DNA from: Bacteroidota bacterium
GTDB taxonomy: Bacteria > Bacteroidota > Bacteroidia > UKL13-3
Assembly: GCA_947477885.1 (NCBI GenBank)
Contig: CANJUD010000002.1
Location: 248,001 to 312,000, forward strand
Length of the DNA: 64,000 bases
Direction of reading: 5' to 3'
The notes beneath the pieces are model-generated. The model was not told the DNA's origin. It did no database searches and worked only from the letters and a program-made list of their open reading frames with translations. A program made the position numbers and the translations under genes. Shown here piece by piece: positions 45,029 to 53,836 of this stretch; within the stretch, counting starts at the first letter, position 1, and each line of letters begins with the position of its first letter.

Positions 45029-47518
45029 TTGCACTGCACCCTACACGAAATAGCAACCATCACTAATGCCTCTCTGCCCAATGGCGGCAGCGACTTATTT
45101 GTTAAAAGTATTATAACCGATAGCCGCACTAGTCCCATTCATCCCCATGCATTATTTATAGCATTAGTAGGCGAACGAAACAATGGGCACGATTATTTGC
45201 AGCAGGCTTATGCCAATGGATGTCGATTTTTTATGGTGAGTCAAGAAATTGACCACACACTTTTTCCCGAAGCAAGTATTATACTAACACATGATACTTT
45301 AATTGCCCTACAAACCTTAGCTGCTTTTCACCGCAGGCAAATGTATATGCCCGTGATAGGAATAACAGGGAGCAATGGCAAAACGGTGGTGAAAGAATGG
45401 CTATATCATTTGCTCAATAAAGACTTTAATATATATCGTTCGCCACGCAGTTATAATTCTCAAATTGGTGTTCCACTATCTGTATTGGGAATTGAAAAAG
45501 AGCACGGACTTGCTATAATAGAAGCCGGTATTTCTCAGCCAGGTGAAATGCAAAAACTGCAACATATTATAAAACCCGATATGGTGGTGTTCACACATTT
45601 GGGCACTGCTCACGATGCAGGTTTTGAAACACATTTGCAGAAAGCCAATGAAAAACTCATATTGGCGGAAGGTGCTGATTGCCTGGTAACACCTGTTGAC
45701 AATGTTCAATTAAAAGAAGCATTGGAAACCTTCAAACAAAAACAATTTATTAAAATAATTGGCTGGGGTTATAATACTCCTGCATCTGTTAATATAACGA
45801 AAGTAGAAAAAAGTATTATAGGAAGTTCCATCACGTTTATATATAAATCATCAGAATTAAAATTCGAAATTCCTTTTACGGATGATGCATCCATTGCAAA
45901 TGCTATTACTTGCCTTTGTTGTTTGCTTGCATTGGAAAGATTGGATGAAGAACATATACAAAGATTCACCACATTGCAACCGGTAGAGATGCGTTTGCAA
46001 ATGCTGCATGGCGTAAATAATTGTATTATAATAAACGATAGTTACAATGCCGATATAGAATCGCTGCAAGTAGCTTTGGATTACTTGGAAAGACAGAATC
46101 CCCGACTCTCAAAAACTCTTATATTAAGCGACCTCCAACAAAGTGGTTTGCCTGCAAATGATTTATATAATATTATAGCAAATCTTGTCAAAAGACATCA
46201 TATAGATAAACTCATCGGCATCGGACCTGATATGAATAAACATATAGATTTGTTTGTCCCGATAGCTATCGGGAGCGAAAGAGAATTCTATATAGATACT
46301 ACAAGTTTTATATCAAAACTAAACACCTCCAAATGGAGCGACCAAGCCATACTCATTAAAGGCTCACGCATATTTGGTTTCGAACAAATAAGCAAAGCAC
46401 TAGAGAAAAAAACACACCAAACCCGGTTAGAAATTAATCTGGAAAATGTAGCACATAACCTCTATACTATTATGGCCATGCAACCGCCCAATACCAAAGT
46501 AATGGCCATGGTAAAAGCTTTCGGCTATGGAAGTGGCGGACACGAACTTGCCAAAATGCTGCAACACCAAAAAGTAGATTATATGGCCGTGGCCTATGCC
46601 GATGAAGGTGTGGAGCTTCGCAAAGCGGGAATCAAAACACCTATTATGGTAATGAGTCCTGAGCCCAATAGTTATCGTTTATTGGTGGATTATAATTTGG
46701 AACCAGAAGTATATAGTCCCGAGGAATTGGAAACATATATAAATTTTTTAGCCGATAATCATTGTAATACTTGGCCACCGGTTCATTTGGAATTGGACAC
46801 TGGAATGCACCGCTTAGGTTTTCAAGCAAAAGAAATAGAAGTATTATATAAAAGACTCAATGAATTACCCAAACTCAAAATAGCATCTGTATTTACCCAC
46901 TTGGCTGCGGCAGATGAAAATGAATTTGATGAATTTACAAAAACTCAATTAGATATATTTGAGCAGATGGCTTCTCAAATTCAAAATACTATATCATATC
47001 CTATCATGCGTCACGCCAGTAATACTGCTGGAAGTATTCGTTTCAATCCAAACAGACCGTATGATATGGTTCGCCTCGGTATTGGATTATATGGTATCGA
47101 CCCGACAAACAATATACAAAGCAAACTGCAACCCGTTAGCCGTTTGGTATCTGTTATACTACAAACCAAACATATAAAACAAGGCGACACCATCGGCTAT
47201 GGCCGCCACACCACTGCCGATAAAGATATGCAAATAGGTATTATAGCCATAGGCTATGCCGATGGACTGAATAGACTCCTAAGCAACCGTAACGGGAAAC
47301 TATATATAAACAAACAACCCGTCGACATCGTAGGGAATGTGTGCATGGACATGTGCATGGTCGACCTCACCAATATAGAAGCCAAAGCCGGCGGTGAGAT
47401 TATTATATTTGAAACTGCCGAGCAATTAAATGCAATGGCTGTTGCTTGCCAAACAATTCCCTATGAAATACTCACACACATTTCGCAGCGGGTGAATCGG
47501 GTTTATGTGTTTGATTAA
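45029..47518 (+). CDS. murF-alr: Bifunctional MurF-alanine racemase
   Basis: An 829-residue fusion of two cell-wall enzymes. Residues about 1-450 are UDP-MurNAc-tripeptide:D-Ala-D-Ala ligase (P-loop GITGSNGKTVVKEW, central IINDSYNADIESLQ). Residues about 460-829 are the PLP-dependent alanine racemase, with the Schiff-base Lys in AMVKAFGYGSGG and the catalytic Tyr in GYGRHTTADKD. The racemase supplies D-Ala and the ligase adds D-Ala-D-Ala to the precursor, so the fusion joins related steps; it is common in Bacteroidota. The start is TTG, supported by the -7 box 4 nt upstream and by lack of another in-frame start. Residues around FVPIAIGSERE are encoded by the 18-bp palindrome. Confidence 0.93.
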   Translation: MHCTLHEIATITNASLPNGGSDLFVKSIITDSRTSPIHPHALFIALVGERNNGHDYLQQAYANGCRFFMVSQEIDHTLFPEASIILTHDTLIALQTLAAFHRRQMYMPVIGITGSNGKTVVKEWLYHLLNKDFNIYRSPRSYNSQIGVPLSVLGIEKEHGLAIIEAGISQPGEMQKLQHIIKPDMVVFTHLGTAHDAGFETHLQKANEKLILAEGADCLVTPVDNVQLKEALETFKQKQFIKIIGWGYNTPASVNITKVEKSIIGSSITFIYKSSELKFEIPFTDDASIANAITCLCCLLALERLDEEHIQRFTTLQPVEMRLQMLHGVNNCIIINDSYNADIESLQVALDYLERQNPRLSKTLILSDLQQSGLPANDLYNIIANLVKRHHIDKLIGIGPDMNKHIDLFVPIAIGSEREFYIDTTSFISKLNTSKWSDQAILIKGSRIFGFEQISKALEKKTHQTRLEINLENVAHNLYTIMAMQPPNTKVMAMVKAFGYGSGGHELAKMLQHQKVDYMAVAYADEGVELRKAGIKTPIMVMSPEPNSYRLLVDYNLEPEVYSPEELETYINFLADNHCNTWPPVHLELDTGMHRLGFQAKEIEVLYKRLNELPKLKIASVFTHLAAADENEFDEFTKTQLDIFEQMASQIQNTISYPIMRHASNTAGSIRFNPNRPYDMVRLGIGLYGIDPTNNIQSKLQPVSRLVSVILQTKHIKQGDTIGYGRHTTADKDMQIGIIAIGYADGLNRLLSNRNGKLYINKQPVDIVGNVCMDMCMVDLTNIEAKAGGEIIIFETAEQLNAMAVACQTIPYEILTHISQRVNRVYVFD
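46257..46274 (+). repeat. 18-bp perfect palindrome inside murF-alr
   Basis: TCCCGATAGCTATCGGGA, identical to 10886-10903 and sharing its 12-bp core with 59605-59616. Its length keeps the reading frame and encodes PIAIG-like residues in the C-terminal part of the MurF domain. Confidence 0.9.
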
Positions 47519-47540
47519 TTAAATTATGTTCATGTCTTTA

Positions 47541-47560
47541 CCCAGAGCGCAGTCGAAGGG
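47541..47560 (+). repeat. Dispersed repeat copy CCCAGAGCGCAGTCGAAGGG
   Basis: Copy of the dispersed repeat between the convergent murF-alr and thioredoxin-fold genes, where a terminator would be expected. Confidence 0.7.
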
Positions 47561-47604
47561 TTAGTCCATGGTTCGTGTCCCCACCAACCATCATGTTACT
47601 CGGG

Positions 47605-48282
47605 TTATTTCTTAGTGGTTTTACCAGTTGTTTTCTCATTAGCTAATTTGTTGAACTCAATGATATATTCTTTGTAAAGGTTGCCAAGTTTGTTGATTTG
47701 CAAGGTGCGTTCAGCGGCCATCATTTCTGCAGATGCGTTTGGGTTTGATCTGAAATCTCTTTTTGCATATGATTGTGCGATGGCTTTCGATGCAGCTTCT
47801 TGGCTAAGACCGTTGGTGTTTTCTAACATTTCCACTTGGCTGTGAAGGCTATTTGCTGTTAAGAAAGAACGGAACTGATTATATAATGATACCGAATCAA
47901 GTTTCATTTCAACTGTGTACTCAAGGTCTTGGTCGTAGCTAACCATAATGATAGCAGGAACGCTAAGTACGTTGTATTTTTTTGCGATGTCTTTACCTTC
48001 TTTGGTGGTAACGTTTGCTTCCATGCAAACAAAGTTTTTGTCAGCAAATTTTGCGAAGTTTTGTTTGGCAACTATCTGACGGGTAAAGGTGCGGCTGCTG
48101 ATGCATTTGGTAGAGTGTATATAAATCATCATTGGTTTGCGTTCTTGTTTGGCAAAGCCTTTAGCCATTTCTACATTCGCTTTTACCATGAAACGAAGTG
48201 GATCGTTTGAACCGAATGAGTTAGTAGCAATAACGAAGCTTAAAACTAAAGTAGCGATGGTGATTGTGATGATGTTTTTCAT
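47605..48282 (-). CDS. Exported thioredoxin-fold protein lacking a CxxC pair
   Basis: A 225-residue exported protein with signal peptide (TITIATLVLSFVIATNSFGS). Residues about 45-145 follow the thioredoxin fold of DUF255-like/thiol-disulfide proteins (KPMMIYIHSTKCISSRTF, NFVCMEANVTTKEGK, YNVLSVPAIIMVS with the cis-Pro). At the redox site only the first Cys is present (KCISS), so ordinary disulfide exchange is doubtful. A helical C-terminal part of about 80 residues follows. It stands alone, convergent with murF-alr. Confidence 0.72.
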   Translation of the reverse strand: MKNIITITIATLVLSFVIATNSFGSNDPLRFMVKANVEMAKGFAKQERKPMMIYIHSTKCISSRTFTRQIVAKQNFAKFADKNFVCMEANVTTKEGKDIAKKYNVLSVPAIIMVSYDQDLEYTVEMKLDSVSLYNQFRSFLTANSLHSQVEMLENTNGLSQEAASKAIAQSYAKRDFRSNPNASAEMMAAERTLQINKLGNLYKEYIIEFNKLANEKTTGKTTKK

Positions 48283-48613
48283 GGTAGTAATTATTTAAAT
48301 TTTGTTGCTCTTTTTATATTCACAAAATTGCGGCAATCGCCACCCGTGATAAATTAAATGAAACAGGTTTTCTTACATACAATTTCACCCTATACAAAAG
48401 CAGGTGTGAATAACCTTTCTTTTGTTTACAAGGAACAACAAACTATGGGCCATCCAAAGGACACTTATATTACACATTGAAAGGTGGAAGTAAGGGAGAG
48501 AATGGGTGCAAGAATTAAGAAAATAGCAGCCAATAACAACAAAAAAGCAGCGTGCCTTTTTGGGATACGCTGCTTTTTTGGGATTGCTAACTACGTTTGT
48601 TATGGGGTACGTA
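48283..48613. other. Intergenic region between the thioredoxin-fold and lipoprotein genes
   Basis: These 331 nt contain the terminator at 48541-48580 and no recognisable gene. The ORFs drawn through it on both strands (48385-48684, 48484-48828) overlap that terminator and the lipoprotein gene. Confidence 0.5.
48541..48580. terminator. Bidirectional rho-independent terminator
   Basis: Stem AAAAAAGCAGCGT / ACGCTGCTTTTTT around a short loop, with A and T runs on both sides. It ends the lipoprotein gene transcribed from 49069. Confidence 0.88.
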
Positions 48614-49069
48614 TTATGGTAAAACACCATGTGCATCCGCAGTTGAAGGCCACTTGCTACTTGCCACAAAAATTGCAGCCCCATTATTCACTGTCACAAA
48701 TACGTTTAAACTATTATTATGACCTGCTGGTGCTGGACCAGGTGGGGTACATTTTACAGAAACGTAATCTCCTTCCTTTGCATCAAACGATAATGACTGC
48801 CAATCTAAAAAATTGGATGCTGTCGTAACAGTTTGAGAATAGGTATTACCCGCTATTACATAATAAAATTTATATTGCGACGAGTCTTCTACAATGCCAG
48901 TTGCTTTATATGTAACAGTATAACTCTTTTTCAACTTGCAAGAACCGTCGTCTTTTTTGGCTGCTGGATTGTAGTTTGTGGCATTTTTATCAGTACAGCC
49001 TTCTTTTTTAGCACAACCTGAAATAAATGAGGCCAAAACTGCCAATATAATAAATAATAGCTTTTTCAT
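48614..49069 (-). CDS. Small lipoprotein with a Cys-Asp-Asn-rich motif
   Basis: A 151-residue lipoprotein: lipobox FIILAVLASFISGCAKK with the lipidated Cys about residue 19. The mature N-terminus carries GCTDKNATNYNPAAKKDDGS and a closing Cys, a short repeat-like motif common in secreted Bacteroidota proteins and reminiscent of thrombospondin type 3/calcium-binding loops. The rest is a small beta domain (YTVTYKATGIVEDSSQYKF). No enzymatic motif is present. It is monocistronic, with a strong terminator downstream. Confidence 0.75.
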   Translation of the reverse strand: MKKLLFIILAVLASFISGCAKKEGCTDKNATNYNPAAKKDDGSCKLKKSYTVTYKATGIVEDSSQYKFYYVIAGNTYSQTVTTASNFLDWQSLSFDAKEGDYVSVKCTPPGPAPAGHNNSLNVFVTVNNGAAIFVASSKWPSTADAHGVLP

Positions 49070-49495
<426 letters not shown>

Positions 49496-49527
49496 AAAAA
49501 AAAGGCCACTCAATATGAGCAGCCTTT
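49496..49527 (-). terminator. Terminator of the str-S10 operon
   Basis: Read on the minus strand: AAAGGCTGCTC, short loop, GAGTGGCCTTT, then T8. One two-base internal mismatch interrupts the stem. It lies about 75 nt after the rpsC stop. Confidence 0.75.
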
Positions 49528-49563
49528 ATATTTATTCTTGTGTAAGTAAGATTGGCATCTAGT

Positions 49564-49593
49564 CTATATACTTTATACCATCTACTTTATACT
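49564..49593 (+). repeat. 30-bp direct repeat, copy A
   Basis: Identical over 30 nt (beginning CTATATACTTTATACCATCT) to 59620-59649, same orientation. It lies 7 nt past the rpsC stop codon. Confidence 0.85.
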
Positions 49594-49600
49594 TCTTCGT

Positions 49601-50416
49601 TTATCTTCCACCTCCACCACCGCCTCTGCGGTCACCGCCACCACCACTAGGTCCACGACGTTCACGACGTTCGCCACCACCACCACCTCTGCGGTCTCTG
49701 CGATCACCACCGCCACGGTTATCACCGCCACGATTATCGCCACCACCACGGTTGCTGCTAGTCATTCCGATGTTAGGGCTAAGGTCACGTTTGCCTAGCA
49801 CTTCGCCACGGCATATCCATACTTTCACACCTATTTTACCATATACTGTTAGTGCTTCGCTTAATGCATAGTCAATATCAGCTCGGAAAGTGTGCAATGG
49901 GGTACGTCCTTCTTTGTATTGTTCGCTTCGGGCAATCTCGGCTCCACCTAAACGGCCAGAAACCATTACTTTAATTCCTTCAGCACCCATACGCATAGTT
50001 GATGAGATAGACATCTTAACAGCTCTTTTAAAAGAAACACGAGCTTCTAATTGCTGAGCAATAGAGTCTGCTACCAATTTAGCATCCAACTCAGGACGTT
50101 TGATTTCAAATATATTTATTTGAATATCCTTTTTGGTAAGCTTTTTAATTTCTTCTTTAATCTTATCTACTTCAGCACCACCTTTCCCGATAACAATACC
50201 TGGGCGGCTAGTGTGAACAGTAATAATAATACGTTTCAAAGTACGCTCAATAACGATACGGGCAATGCCACCTTTCGCTATACGAGCTTTTAAATAGTTC
50301 CTGATTTTCTCGTCTTCGAGTAACTTTTCAGCAGCATTGCGGCCACCAAACCAATTAGAGTCCCAACCTTTGATGATTCCAAGCCTAAAGCCTACGGGGT
50401 TAACTTTTTGTCCCAT
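49601..50416 (-). CDS. rpsC: 30S ribosomal protein S3 with RGG-rich tail
   Basis: S3 sits at the mRNA entry channel of the small subunit. Residues 1-220 show the normal protein: [13 protein letters not shown], the KH-domain GxxG region [20 protein letters not shown], and the C-terminal [18 protein letters not shown]. The final 45 residues are a low-complexity Gly/Arg/Asp tail ([20 protein letters not shown] and more), absent from the S3 of most bacteria, giving 271 residues. It is the last gene of the operon: the usual rplP is absent and a terminator follows. Confidence 0.95.
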   Translation of the reverse strand: MGQKVNPVGFRLGIIKGWDSNWFGGRNAAEKLLEDEKIRNYLKARIAKGGIARIVIERTLKRIIITVHTSRPGIVIGKGGAEVDKIKEEIKKLTKKDIQINIFEIKRPELDAKLVADSIAQQLEARVSFKRAVKMSISSTMRMGAEGIKVMVSGRLGGAEIARSEQYKEGRTPLHTFRADIDYALSEALTVYGKIGVKVWICRGEVLGKRDLSPNIGMTSSNRGGGDNRGGDNRGGGDRRDRRGGGGGERRERRGPSGGGGDRRGGGGGGR

Positions 50417-50419
50417 GTA

Positions 50420-50827
50420 TTAATTATTATTTTCGGTTATTGTTTCGGTTGCTTCTTCTACAACTGCATCATTGCTTGTAGCCACTTTGCTATCAACTAT
50501 CAAAGTAATATGATTCGAACGTTTGCGGATACGATACCCACGTCCTTGTGGAGCTGGTCTCATGCGTTTGGCCATAGTACCACCGTCTACATATATTGTT
50601 TTTACAAACAGTTCGCTTTCTTCTACACGGTTACCAGGATTCTTTTGTTCCCAGTTCGATATGGCAGATTTCAATAGTTTCTCAACATAGTTGGCATATA
50701 TCTGCCTGTTGTTAAACTTAAGAGTATTTAAAGCTCTTTCCACCTTTTCGCCCCTTATCATATCTACAATCAGCCTCATTTTACGAGGCGATGTGGGGCA
50801 GTTATTTAATATTGCTACAGCTTCCAT
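50420..50827 (-). CDS. rplV: 50S ribosomal protein L22
   Basis: L22 lines the nascent-peptide exit tunnel. The 135-residue protein shows [39 protein letters not shown] and [20 protein letters not shown], the last forming the tunnel beta-hairpin. An acidic, Thr/Glu/Asn-rich tail of about 18 residues follows the conserved domain. It lies 7 nt after rpsS and 3 nt before rpsC. Confidence 0.96.
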   Translation of the reverse strand: MEAVAILNNCPTSPRKMRLIVDMIRGEKVERALNTLKFNNRQIYANYVEKLLKSAISNWEQKNPGNRVEESELFVKTIYVDGGTMAKRMRPAPQGRGYRIRKRSNHITLIVDSKVATSNDAVVEEATETITENNN

Positions 50828-50834
50828 TTTCTAG

Positions 50835-51101
50835 TTAGTTTTTCTTTTCTGGATGAGATTTAAATGAGCGGGTTGGAGAGAATTCTCCCAATTTGTGCCC
50901 CACCATATTTTCAGTAACATACACAGGTATAAATTTATTTCCGTTATGTACAGCAAATGTTTGCCCTACAAAGTCTGGAGTTATCATGGTACGGCGTGAC
51001 CAAGTTTTAATCACCGATTTCTTTTTTGATTCAATCAAAGCCATCACTTTCTTTTCAAGTTTGATGTCAACGAATGGTCCTTTTTTAAGTGAACGTGGCA
51101 T
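50835..51101 (-). CDS. rpsS: 30S ribosomal protein S19
   Basis: S19 sits in the small-subunit head near S13. The 88-residue protein has [53 protein letters not shown] and [12 protein letters not shown], all conserved. It lies 14 nt after rplB in the S10 operon order. Confidence 0.97.
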   Translation of the reverse strand: MPRSLKKGPFVDIKLEKKVMALIESKKKSVIKTWSRRTMITPDFVGQTFAVHNGNKFIPVYVTENMVGHKLGEFSPTRSFKSHPEKKN

Positions 51102-51115
51102 AGTGTTTTATTATA

Positions 51116-51940
51116 TTATTTTTTACGACGGTCTATGATATATTGATTTGAAGCTTTTTTCTTGTCACGTGTTTTGTAACCTTTGGCTAGCAATCCTTTG
51201 CGTGAACGTGGATGTCCACCTGAAGCACGGCCTTCGCCACCACCCATCGGGTGATCCACTGGGTTCATCGCTACTGGTCTTGTACGAGGGCGACGTCCTA
51301 ACCAACGTGAACGACCGGCTTTACCGCTGCGTTGTTGGTTATGGTCTGAGTTAGATACCGAACCGATTGTGGCTAAACAAGTAACCAATATCATACGGGT
51401 TTCGCCTGAAGGCATTTTCATAGTAGCATAGCGTCCGTCGCGGGCAAGTAATTGTGCATACCCACCAGCACCACGAGCCATAATACCGCCTTGCCCAGGT
51501 CTTAATTCTACATTGTGCACAACCGACCCTAGTGGTACTTCAGAAAGTGGTAATGCATTACCAATATCTGGTACTGAACCAGGTCCGCTCATTACTGTTT
51601 GTCCTACTTTAATTCCGGCAGGAGCAATAATATAGCGTTTTTCGCCATCTGTGTATGTAATCAATGAAATAAAACAAGAACGGTTTGGATCATACTCTAC
51701 TGTATTTACAATAGCTTTTTCACCATGTCTTTCGCGTTTGAAATCAACGATACGATATCTTCTTTTATGCCCTCCGCCTATTTGACGCATGGTCATCTTT
51801 CCTGAATCGTTACGTCCACCTGATTTTTTCAGGTCAACTACCAACGATTTCTCAGGTTTACTAGCAGTAAGCTCTTCAAACTTAAGAGCTACTTTAAACC
51901 TAGTACCGGGTGTTATTGGGTTATATCTTCTAACTGCCAT
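51116..51940 (-). CDS. rplB: 50S ribosomal protein L2
   Basis: L2 supports subunit joining and the peptidyl-transferase centre. The 274-residue protein contains [55 protein letters not shown] and the conserved [20 protein letters not shown] with the functionally important His. It follows rplW by 8 nt. Confidence 0.97.
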   Translation of the reverse strand: MAVRRYNPITPGTRFKVALKFEELTASKPEKSLVVDLKKSGGRNDSGKMTMRQIGGGHKRRYRIVDFKRERHGEKAIVNTVEYDPNRSCFISLITYTDGEKRYIIAPAGIKVGQTVMSGPGSVPDIGNALPLSEVPLGSVVHNVELRPGQGGIMARGAGGYAQLLARDGRYATMKMPSGETRMILVTCLATIGSVSNSDHNQQRSGKAGRSRWLGRRPRTRPVAMNPVDHPMGGGEGRASGGHPRSRKGLLAKGYKTRDKKKASNQYIIDRRKK

Positions 51941-51948
51941 TGCTGTAA

Positions 51949-52239
51949 TTATATGTTAGCGTAAAAATCTATTTCTTGTCCATCTTTCAAAGTGATGATG
52001 GCTTTCTTAAAAGCTGCTTTTTTACCATGAACAAGTCCTTGTTTGGTATTCCGCGATTTGCGTTTACCATTATATACCATAGTGTTCACAGATTCTACTT
52101 CCACTGCATACATAGTAGTGATAGCTTTTGCTATCTGGTCTTTGCTTGCATCACGAGTTACTATAAAGCCATATTTATGTAGCTTGTCAGTAATCTTCTG
52201 CATCTTCTCTGTTACAACTGGTTTAATTAATATATTCAT
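51949..52239 (-). CDS. rplW: 50S ribosomal protein L23
   Basis: L23 is at the tunnel exit and docks trigger factor and SRP. This 96-residue protein begins [20 protein letters not shown] and has [40 protein letters not shown]. It follows rplD by 7 nt. Confidence 0.96.
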   Translation of the reverse strand: MNILIKPVVTEKMQKITDKLHKYGFIVTRDASKDQIAKAITTMYAVEVESVNTMVYNGKRKSRNTKQGLVHGKKAAFKKAIITLKDGQEIDFYANI

Positions 52240-52246
52240 CTTCGTC

Positions 52247-52873
52247 TTACTTTAAAAGTTCTTCAATTTTCTGTACTGAGTTTTCCATCAAAATTAAGGT
52301 TTGACAATTCAACAAATCATAAGTGTTGATATCGCCCGCAGCCATAATTTTTCCTTTTGCAAGGTTTCTACCTGATAAGTATATATTCTTATTATAATCA
52401 TCAGTAACAAATAAGAATTTTTTATCTGCTAAGTTCAAGTTACTAATCATCTCAGTAAAGCTCTTAGTTTTAGGAGCATCGAACGAGAATTGCTCAATCA
52501 CTGTAATACTATTATCTTTAGCTTTGCTTGACAATGCTGATATACGGGCAAGTGATTTTACTTTCTTGTTCAATTTGAAATGATAGTCACGTGGGTGTGG
52601 ACCAAAAATCCTTGCACCACCTACTATGGTTCCCGATTTGATTGAACCAGCACGGGCACCACCTGTACCTTTTTGACGTTTCAATTTCCTAGTAGAACCT
52701 GACATTTGAGAACGCTCTCTTGAACTATGTGTTCCTTGTCTTTTGTTAGCCAAAATTTGTTTAACATCAAGCCACATCACGTGTTCGTTTGGTGCTGCAC
52801 CAAATACGCTAGAATCCAATTTGGCTTTGCGTCCGGTTTCAGAACCACTTAAGTTATATATACTAAGTTCCAT
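52247..52873 (-). CDS. rplD: 50S ribosomal protein L4
   Basis: L4 lines the exit tunnel and in some bacteria represses its own operon. The 208-residue protein shows TRKLKRQKGTGGARAGSIKS in the tunnel loop, GGARIFGPHPRDYHFKLNKK, and a C-terminal globular half (KKFLFVTDDYNKNIYLSGRN). It is separated from rplC by one base. Confidence 0.96.
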   Translation of the reverse strand: MELSIYNLSGSETGRKAKLDSSVFGAAPNEHVMWLDVKQILANKRQGTHSSRERSQMSGSTRKLKRQKGTGGARAGSIKSGTIVGGARIFGPHPRDYHFKLNKKVKSLARISALSSKAKDNSITVIEQFSFDAPKTKSFTEMISNLNLADKKFLFVTDDYNKNIYLSGRNLAKGKIMAAGDINTYDLLNCQTLILMENSVQKIEELLK

Positions 52874-52874
52874 G

Positions 52875-53489
52875 TTATTTTTCGATTAAAATATATGAAC
52901 CATTGGAACCAGGTACCGCACCTTTGATTACCAATAGATTGTTTTCTTTGTTTATTTTAAGAACTGCAAGATTCATCATCTTTACACGTGTACCACCCAT
53001 ACGGCCAGCCATACGCATTCCTTTGAAAACCCTAGAAGGGAAAGAAGATGCACCTAATGACCCTGGAGCACGAAGACGGTTATGTTGTCCGTGAGTTGAA
53101 CCTCCAACACCAGCAAATCCGTGGCGTTTTACAACACCTTGGAAACCTTTTCCTTTTGTATTAGCTATAGCATCTACAAAATCTCCTTCTGCAAATAAGT
53201 CAACTGTTACAGTATCGCCCAAACTCATCGCTTGGTCAAAATGAAACTCAGCAACCTTTGATTTGGGAGTTGTTTTCGCTTTAGCAAAGTGCCCAATCAT
53301 GGGTTTGCCAGCATTCTTAACTTTAGCTTCACCAAAACCTAATTGAATAGCGGCATAGCCATCACTTTCAACGGTTTTTACTTGTGTAACCACACATGGA
53401 CCTGCTTGTATTACTGTACAAGCGTGTTTCTTACCTTCAGGGGTAATTACACTCGTCATGCCAATTTTTTTTCCTATTATTCCTGCCAT
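52875..53489 (-). CDS. rplC: 50S ribosomal protein L3
   Basis: L3 helps assemble the large subunit near the peptidyl-transferase centre. The 204-residue protein starts [20 protein letters not shown], has the loop [20 protein letters not shown] and the [20 protein letters not shown] motif with its conserved Gln. It follows rpsJ by 16 nt. Confidence 0.97.
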   Translation of the reverse strand: MAGIIGKKIGMTSVITPEGKKHACTVIQAGPCVVTQVKTVESDGYAAIQLGFGEAKVKNAGKPMIGHFAKAKTTPKSKVAEFHFDQAMSLGDTVTVDLFAEGDFVDAIANTKGKGFQGVVKRHGFAGVGGSTHGQHNRLRAPGSLGASSFPSRVFKGMRMAGRMGGTRVKMMNLAVLKINKENNLLVIKGAVPGSNGSYILIEK

Positions 53490-53505
53490 TGTAGTATCCT
53501 AATTA

Positions 53506-53814
53506 TCAAACTTTAATTTCAACATCAACCCCACTGGGTAATTCTAATTTCATCAATGCATCCACAGTTTTCGAAGTAGAGCTGTAGATATCCAACAAAC
53601 GCTTATAAGAGCACTGTTGGAACTGTTCACGTGCCTTCTTATTAACGTGGGGCGAACGTAAAACGGTAAATATCTTCTTATCAGTTGGTAATGGTATAGG
53701 ACCACTAACAATTGCACCGGTAGATTTAACCGTTTTCACAATCTTCTCTGCAGACTTGTCAACCAAGTTGTAGTCGAATGATTTGAGTTTTATTCTGATC
53801 TTCTGTGAAACCAT
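53506..53814 (-). CDS. rpsJ: 30S ribosomal protein S10
   Basis: S10 (102 aa) belongs to the small-subunit head and also pairs with NusB in antitermination. Conserved stretches: [60 protein letters not shown] and SGVDVEIKV. It follows fusA by 22 nt with no tuf between, the usual Bacteroidota layout. Confidence 0.97.
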   Translation of the reverse strand: MVSQKIRIKLKSFDYNLVDKSAEKIVKTVKSTGAIVSGPIPLPTDKKIFTVLRSPHVNKKAREQFQQCSYKRLLDIYSSTSKTVDALMKLELPSGVDVEIKV

Positions 53815-53836
53815 CTTATTGTATATTCTTTAATTA

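Noticed and set aside
45029-47518. MurF-Alr fusion as a novelty
   Set aside because: This fusion is a familiar feature of Bacteroidota and not new.
53506-53836. Missing tuf between fusA and rpsJ
   Set aside because: Usual in Bacteroidota, where tuf lies elsewhere.
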